In this document: positions 14,938-21,150 of the stretch, one piece after another | Layout: each line of letters starts with the position of its first letter | How positions within the stretch are numbered: the stretch's first letter is position 1 | Assembly: GCA_015063605.1 (NCBI GenBank) | Contig: SVTV01000026.1 | Coordinates: 1-39,439 of the forward strand | Direction of reading: 5' to 3' | From: Oscillospiraceae bacterium | Lineage (GTDB): Bacteria; Bacillota; Clostridia; Oscillospirales; SIG627 | Length of the DNA: 39,439 bases | The notes under the pieces: generated by a model | Databases searched by the model: none | Told to the model about the DNA's origin: nothing | What the model saw: the letters and a program-made list of their open reading frames with translations, nothing else | Translations under genes and position numbers: made by a program

Positions 14938-14966
14938 ATTATAATATATTTGTAGGATTTTGTCAA
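14938..14966 (-). promoter_or_regulatory. Promoter of toxin mRNA, copy B
   Basis: On the minus strand TTGACA (14961-14966) and TATAAT (14938-14943) are perfect hexamers with a 17-nt spacer. Transcription should start near 14931 and end at the shared terminator near 14720. Confidence 0.9.
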
Positions 14967-14983
14967 TATGGGTTTGTGGTGTT

Positions 14984-15178
14984 GCCCTCTCAGTCACGTT
15001 GAAACGTAACAGTTCTCCCATAGTGAGAGCCTCAAGGTTGTTTTACGCTCAAAAGAACTTAAAGCCTCTCCCCGCGGGAGAGGTGGTCAATCATGACGGA
15101 GAGGGTCATACTAACGAAGTCGAGGACGCCGTCTACCGTTTTTGCCCTCTCAGTCACGTCGAAACGTGACCAAGGTTG
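14984..15178. repeat. REP-like repeat array between toxin-antitoxin copies B and C
   Basis: It contains GCCCTCTCAGTCACG, a degenerate hairpin of the GCTCTCCC type, CCTCAAGGTTGT, CTCAAAAGAACTTAAAG, then CCTCTCCCCGCGGGAGAGG with GACGGAGAGGG, and a final compact GTCACG-TCGAAA-CGTGAC unit that ends CCAAGGTTGTG. Confidence 0.85.
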
Positions 15179-15217
15179 TGATCGTTAAAATTGTTCTTAT
15201 ATCAGGCAAGTTTCCTA

Positions 15218-15246
15218 TTGACATTTCCGCAGATAGATAGTATAAT
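15218..15246 (+). promoter_or_regulatory. Promoter of antitoxin RNA, copy C
   Basis: TTGACA (15218-15223) and TATAAT (15241-15246), spacer 17. Confidence 0.9.
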
Positions 15247-15252
15247 ATAAAT

Positions 15253-15340
15253 GAAAACAAGGCAACCGTAGACGGTGAGCCCTTTAGAAGCTAATAAGAA
15301 ATTAACCGCTTTGTTGGACGCTGGCGGTTATTTCTTTTTT
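15253..15340 (+). ncRNA. Type I antitoxin small RNA, copy C
   Basis: The transcript of about 88 nt is nearly identical to copy B, with one substitution in the region between the 5' hairpin and the terminator. The terminator stem is AACCGC (15304-15309) / GCGGTT (15324-15329), with a T tail to 15340. It overlaps the 3' end of the toxin gene on the other strand. Because copies B and C differ so little here, cross-regulation of both toxin mRNAs by either RNA is likely. Confidence 0.8.
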
Positions 15341-15414
15341 GTTATGTTAATAACAAGATTTATGACAGATACGATCATTGTTATCATCAGAAACAACTGC
15401 TCATATGTAACCAT
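15328..15414 (-). CDS. Small hydrophobic holin-like toxin, copy C
   Basis: The 28-codon gene is the homologue of copy B, with MVTYEQLFLMITMIV at the start and the LVINITKKK end. Compared with copy B, the changes CAA/CAG, TTA/CTG and TCG/TCT are silent and only ATA/GTA changes a residue (Ile to Val). The Shine-Dalgarno sequence GGAGGGG, its blocking hairpin (15420-15436) and the upstream alternative GGAGGG (15448-15453) are all kept, as is the promoter. The locus therefore looks intact. Its targets and toxicity are inferred from the type I toxin pattern. Confidence 0.85.
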   Translation of the reverse strand: MVTYEQLFLMITMIVSVINLVINITKKK

Positions 15415-15419
15415 AAAAC

Positions 15420-15453
15420 CCCTCCTTTCCGGAGGGAAAAGTGTTTACCCTCC
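15420..15453 (-). promoter_or_regulatory. Two-state Shine-Dalgarno hairpin, copy C
   Basis: It has the same order as copy B: GGAGGG (15453-15448), CCCTCC (15436-15431), GGAGGG (15425-15420). The elements are unchanged although flanking bases differ from copy B. Confidence 0.6.
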
Positions 15454-15508
15454 TTTTTGAGAAAGAAGGGCTACCGCCTACCGTTTTTGTTTGCCTTGTT
15501 CGTATGGT

Positions 15509-15537
15509 ATTATAATATATTTGTCAGATTTTGTCAA
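15509..15537 (-). promoter_or_regulatory. Promoter of toxin mRNA, copy C
   Basis: On the minus strand TTGACA (15532-15537) and TATAAT (15509-15514), spacer 17. Confidence 0.9.
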
Positions 15538-15567
15538 TATGGGTTTGTGGTGTTCCGTCCCGTTTTC

Positions 15568-15920
15568 GCCCTCTCAGTCACGCTGTAAGCCCGACAGCTC
15601 TCCCACAGGGAGAGCCTCAAGGTTGTTTTACGCTCAAAAGAACTTAAAGCCTCTCCACGTGGGAGAGGTGGTCTATCATGACGGAGAGGGTCAGGATAAC
15701 AAGGTCGGGAATGCCGTCTGCCGTTTTTCTCCACCCTCTCAGTCACGCTGTAAGCGCGACAGCTCTCCCATAGGGAGAGCCTCATAATAGTATTACGCTC
15801 AAAAGAACTTAAAGCCTCTCCCCGCGGGAGAGGTGGTCAATCATGACGGAGAGGGTCAGGTTAACAAGGTCGAGGACGCCTCCTACCGTTTTCGCCCTCT
15901 CAGTCACGTCGAAACGTGAC
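15568..15920. repeat. REP-like repeat array, right cluster (about two units in tandem)
   Basis: There are two successive copies of the composite unit, with CCTCTCC hairpins at about 15648 and 15814 (period about 166 bp). Each has GCCCTCTCAGTCACG, a GCTCTCCC-NNN-GGGAGAGC hairpin, CTCAAAAGAACTTAAAG, CCTCTCC-NNNN-GGGAGAGG and GACGGAGAGGG. The array ends with the compact GTCACG-TCGAAA-CGTGAC hairpin at 15903-15920. Confidence 0.85.
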
Positions 15921-15968
15921 CAAAGTTGTGATCGTTAAAATTGTTCATGTATCAAGCAAGTTTCCTAT
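15921..15968. repeat. Left-flank relic of the toxin-antitoxin cassette, copy D
   Basis: The sequence from CAAAGTTGTGATCG to AAGTTTCCTAT matches the segment directly upstream of the antitoxin promoter in copies A, B and C. The match stops exactly where TTGACA would begin, so the promoter and both RNAs are missing. Confidence 0.75.
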
Positions 15969-15984
15969 ATAAACCCAAAAACAA

Positions 15985-16027
15985 CACCACCCGATGTGAA
16001 ATTTTCTCGTTTTCGCTTCGGGTGGTG
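15985..16027 (-). terminator. Terminator of the SPFH operon
   Basis: CACCACCCG (15985-15993) pairs with CGGGTGGTG (16019-16027), with further GTGAAA/TTTCGC pairing inside. On the minus strand it is followed by TTGTTTTTGGG. A small hairpin AAAAGTA/TACTTTT (16041-16060) lies between it and the gene. Confidence 0.75.
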
Positions 16028-16081
16028 CTTTTATGGAGGAAAAAGTAAAAACCTACTTTTGGGGTAAATTTTCCGAAAAGT

Positions 16082-16294
16082 TTATTCTTCCGCCGTATTC
16101 TTTATAACGTCGGGGATATGCCCGCCGTTTTTCTTATATTGCTTCAAGCATTCGGTCAAAAGATATTCTATCTGACCGTTTACGGAGCGGAACTCATTTT
16201 CCGCCCAGGCATTCAATCCGTTGTAAAGCTCCGCAGATATCCTCAAGGGTATCTGCTTTTTCTGATTGCTTCCCGCAGTCTTATTATCTGCCAT
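16082..16294 (-). CDS. Arc/ribbon-helix-helix-like small protein
   Basis: The 70-residue protein has the pattern of an Arc/MetJ-type ribbon-helix-helix domain: a short strand KQIPLRIS, then helix [14 protein letters not shown], a turn and helix [17 protein letters not shown]. Such proteins bind DNA as dimers. It starts 1 nt after the TGA of the SPFH gene, with AGGATCTC inside the upstream coding end as ribosome binding site, so the two are translationally coupled. The tight pairing suggests the small protein partners with, or controls, the SPFH gene. No toxin gene is adjacent on this strand. Confidence 0.78.
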   Translation of the reverse strand: MADNKTAGSNQKKQIPLRISAELYNGLNAWAENEFRSVNGQIEYLLTECLKQYKKNGGHIPDVIKNTAEE

Positions 16295-16295
16295 A

Positions 16296-17297
16296 TCAAT
16301 AGAGAGATCCTGAGTTAACTATCGGCTGCGCATCACGGTTTCCGCAGAGAACCACAAGCAAATTAGATACCATAGCCGCCTTTCTTTCCTCGTCCAATTC
16401 AACGGTATTGTTTTCGCTGAGACGGTTGAGAGCCATTTCGACCATTCCGACAGCACCGTCAACTATCATCTTTCTCGCATCGATTATTGCCGATGCCTGC
16501 TGACGCTGAAGCATTACTGCCGCAATTTCGGTAGCATATGCAAGATAAGTTATACGAGCCTCGATTATTTCGATTCCCGCTTCGTCAACTCTCTTCTGAA
16601 TCTCCTCTCTTATTCTTCCCGCAACGATCTCGCTGGAGCCTCTGAGACTTCCGTCATCTGCTACTCCGTCTCCCGTAGTGTCCACATTGGGCGCCACATC
16701 GTAAGGATAAACACGGACGATGTTTCTCAATGCGCTGTCGCATTGAAGAGAAAGGAATTCCTTATAGTTATCAACGTTGAAAACTGCCTTTGCAGTATCG
16801 ACTATTCTCCAAGTTACCGCAATACCGATATCAACGGGATTGCCGAGACAGTCGTTGACCTTCTGTCTGTTATTGTTGAGAGTCATTATTTTGAGAGATA
16901 TCTTTTTGCTTACCATCTCGATGCTTTCACCGTTTTGTGCAGCTATCTTTTTTGTCGAAACGTCGCCGCTCTGATTGAGCTTAGTTGCCGCGGCGGGATT
17001 CACCGCACTGCAGAAGGGATTTACAAAATAGAAGCCGTCGCCCTTGAGTGTGCCGATATACTTACCGAAAAGCGTCAATACGAGAGCCTCCTGAGGCTTC
17101 AACACCTTCAAGCCGGGAATGAGTATCCATTCGCTGCAGAGGACAACAAGGCTGATAATAAAGAGCACGGGACTTTTTCCTTCATCAAGCATGATTCCGC
17201 CGAAAACAACTCCCACGACAGAAGCTATCGCCAATGCTATTATGAGAAGGAGCATTACAAGTCCGTTTTTTTTGCCCTTCAATATTTTTTCCGTCAT
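16296..17297 (-). CDS. SPFH/band-7 domain membrane protein
   Basis: The protein is 333 residues from ATG 17297; an upstream in-frame GTG (17309) is possible but less well spaced from AGCAGG. Two hydrophobic segments (about 10-28 and 36-56) are followed by the band-7 start [28 protein letters not shown]. The central region has [21 protein letters not shown], and [33 protein letters not shown] leads into a helical coiled-coil tail ([15 protein letters not shown]). SPFH proteins form oligomeric membrane microdomain scaffolds. The C-terminus ends with [14 protein letters not shown]. It has its own promoter and a coupled ribbon-helix-helix gene. The exact role is unknown. Confidence 0.88.
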   Translation of the reverse strand: MTEKILKGKKNGLVMLLLIIALAIASVVGVVFGGIMLDEGKSPVLFIISLVVLCSEWILIPGLKVLKPQEALVLTLFGKYIGTLKGDGFYFVNPFCSAVNPAAATKLNQSGDVSTKKIAAQNGESIEMVSKKISLKIMTLNNNRQKVNDCLGNPVDIGIAVTWRIVDTAKAVFNVDNYKEFLSLQCDSALRNIVRVYPYDVAPNVDTTGDGVADDGSLRGSSEIVAGRIREEIQKRVDEAGIEIIEARITYLAYATEIAAVMLQRQQASAIIDARKMIVDGAVGMVEMALNRLSENNTVELDEERKAAMVSNLLVVLCGNRDAQPIVNSGSLY

Positions 17298-17338
17298 TGA
17301 AACATACACCTGCTTTCACATTTCTTTTTGATATTATT

Positions 17339-17367
17339 ATGATATCATATTAATATTATTTTGTCAA
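17339..17367 (-). promoter_or_regulatory. Promoter of the SPFH operon
   Basis: On the minus strand TTGACA (17362-17367) and TATCAT (17339-17344), spacer 17. Confidence 0.8.
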
Positions 17368-17382
17368 GAGAGTTTTAAAAAA

Positions 17383-17412
17383 ATCGGCAGAGAAAACAAT
17401 ATCTCTGCCGAT
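17383..17412 (-). terminator. Intrinsic terminator of the DUF4838 gene
   Basis: ATCGGCAGAGA (17383-17393) pairs perfectly with TCTCTGCCGAT (17402-17412). On the minus strand a run of seven T follows. Confidence 0.88.
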
Positions 17413-17506
17413 ATTTGTATAGCGGCGGGAGCAAGCCCACGCCCTATGGGATAATAATTTCCTTATCAGAACCAATCTAATCGGAAAATCTTATCAGAAA
17501 ATGTAT

Positions 17507-19441
17507 TTAAAACGCGTGGCCGAATATTCTTCCCCATGAGCAATGTGCATTGAAATGGTCGTAGCAAAGCTCCATTTCCATTTCGTATTTACCGAATTCC
17601 TTTATGAAGCTGATATATTCGTTTCTTGCTTCGTCAACAAGTCCGCTTGCTTCGAGAATGAACGCTTTTACGATGGAACGGCAATAATCAAGGTATCTGA
17701 TAAGCATTCTGTAGGAAACAGTCTGCGCACGATAAGGCATATTCTTATGCTCTTTTATCATTGCTTCGTTTTCGTCGATAATGGAAATTATCTTCTTCAA
17801 GGAAGGAACAAGCTCGGGATTATAGAATATACCCTTTGATCTGTCCGAAGAGAGCTTACCGTGGAAATATCTGTAATCAACGGTCTTTGAAATACTTTCA
17901 AACATTTCAAGAACCTTTTCCCAAGCACTTCCGTACGCATGAGCAAAGTAATCCTTCTTCATCTCTTCAAAGTCAGCATTGTTATCAAAGAGAGTATTTC
18001 CGTATACATAGTAGCTGAAGCCGTTGGGGAAAAAGCTTCTCTGAGATCCGTCTTCGACAAGACCGTCGCACTCATGAGCCTTGTAGCCTCTTATATCATC
18101 ATACAAAAGCTTTACGGAATCCATGAGACCGAGATCTCTGTACTGAGGCCACCAATAATGGTATTCGTAAACGAATGTCTTTACTCCGCAATGCTTCATC
18201 CAGCGGTCGGCGTGAGCAACGTATTCATTCACCGTTCCGGGGAACTGACTCTTATTAAGATCAAACTTGGGAAGCTCAACCTTGCTTACATCGAGATCGG
18301 GGTCAACGGGATCGGTATAAGAACGTGTAATAGCCGCAAGCAGGAGTGAGAATCTGTCGGGATTCTTAAGCTGTACCTTTTCGGGTGCCCATGTTGTATC
18401 GGTGTAGCAAATAAATACTATTCTTGTATTAAGGTTTCTTGCGGTAAGCTCATCATCTATTTCATTCATGAGCATCATGTACCAATCGGAGGGTATCATC
18501 TTGCGGCATTCATCACATTCGCAATGGTTGTGAGAGCCGTCGGAAAGCCATATATGGAGGAAATCAACGTTTGTGGCAAGCTCTGCATAATCAGCTATGT
18601 ACTTGACCATCTTTGCACGAACCTCGGGATTGGACATGCAAACCTCTGTATTAAGGGGAACACCGCCCCAAAGCTCTCTCTTGCCGTTTACCATGGCAAG
18701 ATACTGCTTTGTTTCCTCGGGAAGCTCGACGCCGCTCTTTGTCCAGCCCGCATCGCTGCTTATTCCGAGAGGCTCTGCTGTCCAGCCATGTCCCATATCG
18801 TGGAACTGCAAGCCGCGCTTTGCTATTTCAACCTCGCAAAGTCTCTTCCATTGGAGAATGGTTTCCGCAGAAACGGGTTCGGGATCTCTTGCATATTGGT
18901 TGTATCTGTGCTCGTAATAGGAATCGTAATAGTATCTCGGATTTTCAAATTCTATCATGAAGATATTCATACCTATCTTGGGTGTGAAATCTATGGCTTC
19001 CATCATAAGATGCTGAGCTTCCGCACCCTCGTTACACTGACCGCGGAAACGGCAGTCTGCCATTTTATGATACTTTGTCGCTTCTATATTCTTTACGGGT
19101 ATAAATTCACCGTCGATACCCGGGAAAAGCCAACGGCATCCGTTTATCGTAAGGTATCTGTAAACCGCAAGAAGAACACTTCTCGGATTACTTCCGGCGA
19201 TAACACCGCCGTTTTCATCGGTGTCTATGTGAAGGATATCATCAAGCTCGGTATTCTCAGCCTCAGAGGTATCAAGACCAAAGTCACTCATCAGACCGAG
19301 GCGGAATCCGTCCTTTGCTTCGGGAGCGTACTTTATTGCTATTTCGCCGCATTTCGGCATCATCATACGCAGATACTTTTTTAATTCTTCTGCCGCAAAA
19401 TCCACAACGGGACTTGATGTGATCTTATTGATGTAATACAT
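17507..19441 (-). CDS. DUF4838 glycoside-hydrolase-like protein
   Basis: The 644-residue protein starts at ATG 19441 after GAAAGGAAA; the upstream in-frame ATG at 19456 would put that ribosome binding site inside the gene. The N-terminus (about 1-115, FAAEELKKYLRMMMP and GCRWLFPGIDGEFIP) is the beta/alpha domain seen before GH20 and GH67 catalytic barrels. The middle matches the DUF4838 pattern: LHIWLSDGSHNHCECDECRKM, VFICYTDTTWAPE and YEYHYWWPQYRDLG. The CxCxxC motif is usual in this group. No signal peptide is seen, so it is probably cytoplasmic. It most likely acts on an acidic or N-acetylated sugar oligomer, but no activity can be assigned from sequence. Confidence 0.82.
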   Translation of the reverse strand: MYYINKITSSPVVDFAAEELKKYLRMMMPKCGEIAIKYAPEAKDGFRLGLMSDFGLDTSEAENTELDDILHIDTDENGGVIAGSNPRSVLLAVYRYLTINGCRWLFPGIDGEFIPVKNIEATKYHKMADCRFRGQCNEGAEAQHLMMEAIDFTPKIGMNIFMIEFENPRYYYDSYYEHRYNQYARDPEPVSAETILQWKRLCEVEIAKRGLQFHDMGHGWTAEPLGISSDAGWTKSGVELPEETKQYLAMVNGKRELWGGVPLNTEVCMSNPEVRAKMVKYIADYAELATNVDFLHIWLSDGSHNHCECDECRKMIPSDWYMMLMNEIDDELTARNLNTRIVFICYTDTTWAPEKVQLKNPDRFSLLLAAITRSYTDPVDPDLDVSKVELPKFDLNKSQFPGTVNEYVAHADRWMKHCGVKTFVYEYHYWWPQYRDLGLMDSVKLLYDDIRGYKAHECDGLVEDGSQRSFFPNGFSYYVYGNTLFDNNADFEEMKKDYFAHAYGSAWEKVLEMFESISKTVDYRYFHGKLSSDRSKGIFYNPELVPSLKKIISIIDENEAMIKEHKNMPYRAQTVSYRMLIRYLDYCRSIVKAFILEASGLVDEARNEYISFIKEFGKYEMEMELCYDHFNAHCSWGRIFGHAF

Positions 19442-19518
19442 GTTATTTCCTTTCATTTACCTATTTATTTTATTATAAATTTTAATTTCGCAAAAATATA
19501 TCGAACGCAAGATAACTT

Positions 19519-19544
19519 GTGTGATAAGTATATCATAATCACAC
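19519..19544. promoter_or_regulatory. Inverted repeat over the -10 box, candidate operator
   Basis: GTGTGAT (19519-19525) and ATCACAC (19538-19544) are perfect 7-bp inverted repeats, 12 nt apart. They enclose the -10 hexamer of the DUF4838 gene. The position suggests a repressor site. The TGTGA/TCACA cores resemble CRP half-sites, but the spacing is too long. Confidence 0.5.
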
Positions 19545-19555
19545 GGAAATATCAA
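19527..19555 (-). promoter_or_regulatory. Promoter of the DUF4838 gene
   Basis: On the minus strand TTGATA (19550-19555) and TATACT (19527-19532), spacer 17. Confidence 0.75.
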
Positions 19556-19633
19556 TACCATTTTCATCGAAAAATTCAATAAAGCGACTTTACAAAACGC
19601 CAAAAAAGGTGTAAAATATAATATAGTTAACTT

Positions 19634-20296
19634 TTAACCGAGAAGCGTGAAACGCTTCTTGTCGCTTTCTATTATTCCCTCTGCCCGAAGCTTACTGATT
19701 TCAGCCGACAGACCGCTTCTGTCCACCTCAAGATAATCAGCAAGCTCCTGACGGTCAAATGGTATATCGAAGCTTGCTTTATCTGATTTCTTCGCTTCCA
19801 TGGCAAGATAAGCCATCAGCTTTTCCCGTGTTGTCCTTTTGGAGGTTATCTCTATCCTCTGATGGAAAGCGATATTCTTTCCCGCAAGAGACTTCATAAG
19901 ATTGAATATAAGCTTCTGATGGAAGCTGCAGACATTCTTGCAGGTATGCAGAACATGGGAGCAATCAATAAGCATTACTACGCTGGGCTCATTGGCAATT
20001 GCCGTTATGGGAAGCGAGCTTGTTTCGGCACAGGCAAACGCCTCGGCAAACATCTCCGATTCTCCCGCAACGGAAATAATGCTTCTGTTTCCGTAAAAAT
20101 CAACTCTCATCATCTGAACCGAACCCGATAATACTATTCCGATATACCGAGCACGGCTTCCTTCCGCGAAGACAGTATATTTTTTATCAAATTCCACTAC
20201 CTTTGCATCGAGACATCCCAGCATTATCATAATGTCATTATCGCTTATATCGAAAAAAAGGGGACATTTTTTTAAAATTTCCAAATATTTTTTCAT
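19634..20296 (-). CDS. Crp/Fnr-family transcriptional regulator
   Basis: The 220-residue protein has an N-terminal cyclic-nucleotide-binding-like beta-barrel (about 10-125: CPLFFDISDND, FAEGSRARYIGIVLSGSVQM) and a C-terminal winged helix (about 150-220: FDRQELADYLEVDRSGLSAEISKLRAEGII). ATG 20296 has GAGG 6 nt upstream; the earlier in-frame ATG 20326 overlaps a palindrome and lacks a ribosome binding site. The N-terminal Cys pattern of oxygen-sensing FNR is absent; a single Cys in KKCPLF is usual for this clostridial subgroup. It is divergent from the ferredoxin-flavodiiron operon and probably controls it and itself. The inducing signal (NO, peroxide, metal) is unknown. Confidence 0.87.
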   Translation of the reverse strand: MKKYLEILKKCPLFFDISDNDIMIMLGCLDAKVVEFDKKYTVFAEGSRARYIGIVLSGSVQMMRVDFYGNRSIISVAGESEMFAEAFACAETSSLPITAIANEPSVVMLIDCSHVLHTCKNVCSFHQKLIFNLMKSLAGKNIAFHQRIEITSKRTTREKLMAYLAMEAKKSDKASFDIPFDRQELADYLEVDRSGLSAEISKLRAEGIIESDKKRFTLLG

Positions 20297-20309
20297 AAAA
20301 ACCTCGTTT

Positions 20310-20325
20310 TGTTGAAAATTCAACA
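20310..20325. promoter_or_regulatory. Palindromic operator between the divergent genes
   Basis: TGTTGAA-AA-TTCAACA is a perfect 7-bp inverted repeat with a 2-nt centre, of the size and symmetry of Crp/Fnr-family sites. It lies just downstream of the regulator's predicted transcription start and at about -36 of the opposite promoter. Confidence 0.65.
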
Positions 20326-20339
20326 TACTATTTAATTCT

Positions 20340-20368
20340 ATTATACTATAATAATGCCATCAAATCAA
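20340..20368 (-). promoter_or_regulatory. Promoter of the Crp/Fnr regulator
   Basis: On the minus strand TTGATT (20363-20368) and TATAAT (20340-20345), spacer 17. The opposite-strand promoter is probably TTCAAC (20319-20324) and TATACT (20342-20347), so the two promoters overlap. Confidence 0.72.
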
Positions 20369-20402
20369 GAGGTGGATGAACTTCCCCGAAAAAAGGATGG
20401 AA

Positions 20403-21122
20403 ATGATAATGATAAGAAAGATAATTAAGATAGATGAAGATAAATGTAACGGATGCGGAGCGTGTGCCGCATCATGCCACGAGGGCGCCATTGAAATGGT
20501 AAACGGAAAAGCAAAGCTCACAAGAGAAGATTACTGTGACGGCTTGGGCGACTGCCTTCCCGCTTGCCCTGCCAATGCAATAACATTCGAAGAACGTGAA
20601 GCCCCGGCATACGATGAGCTTGCGGTGCTCAGAGCAAAGATGAAAAAGGCAGGTGCAAAACAGACCTGTACGGGCTCGGGAGGATGTCCCGGAAGCAGAA
20701 CAAAAATGCTGAAGCCCGAAAGCGAATCTTCCCCCTCGCTCAAATCCTGCTCGGTGTCCGGTCAGCTTATGCAATGGCCCTGTCAGATAAAGCTCGTTCC
20801 CGTAAACGCACCTTATTTTGAAAATGCCAATCTGCTCATAGCGGCAGACTGCACGGCTTATGCATACGGAAGCTTTCACAACGATTTCATGAGAAATCAC
20901 ATCACACTTATCGGCTGCCCCAAGCTTGACGAGGGCGATTATGCCGAAAAGCTTACACATATAATAGCAAATAATAATATAAAAAGCGTAAAAGTCGTCC
21001 GAATGGAGGTTCCCTGCTGCGGCGGGATAGAAAATGCAGTAAAGCGAGCCCTTCAGGCAAGCGGAAAATTCATTCCATGGCAGGTAATAACCATTTCCAC
21101 AGACGGAAAGATTTTGGACTGA
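20403..21122 (+). CDS. [4Fe-4S] ferredoxin-like protein with Cys-rich C-terminal domain
   Basis: About 239 residues. The N-terminus has two ferredoxin-type cluster motifs: CNGCGACAASC and CDGLGDCLPACP. The second lacks the usual middle cysteine, as is common in this family. A second domain follows, with further Cys (GGCPGSR, SCSVSGQLMQWPCQ, ADCTAY, GCPKL, VPCCGG), probably binding another cluster or metal. The start is set at ATG 20403, five bases after AAAAGGA; the in-frame ATG 20376 is possible but has its GAGGTGG too close. It lies 28 nt before the flavodiiron gene in the same operon, so it likely feeds electrons to it or senses redox state. Its exact partner is unknown. Confidence 0.82.
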   Translation: MIMIRKIIKIDEDKCNGCGACAASCHEGAIEMVNGKAKLTREDYCDGLGDCLPACPANAITFEEREAPAYDELAVLRAKMKKAGAKQTCTGSGGCPGSRTKMLKPESESSPSLKSCSVSGQLMQWPCQIKLVPVNAPYFENANLLIAADCTAYAYGSFHNDFMRNHITLIGCPKLDEGDYAEKLTHIIANNNIKSVKVVRMEVPCCGGIENAVKRALQASGKFIPWQVITISTDGKILD

Positions 21123-21150
21123 CGAACACAAGAAAGGCACGGTCAAAATT

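Noticed and set aside
14702-14944. Plus-strand 80-codon frame, with a shorter version at 15275-15460, as a hydrophobic protein
   Set aside because: It crosses the antitoxin RNA terminator and has no ribosome binding site. Differences between copies are silent in the opposite-strand toxin frame, not in this one.
15491-15787. Frames on both strands inside the right repeat cluster
   Set aside because: They consist entirely of hairpin repeats and toxin promoter sequence. There is no start signal.
14511-15920. CRISPR array
   Set aside because: The repeats are long, degenerate, themselves hairpin modules and lack regular unique spacers. No cas gene is present.
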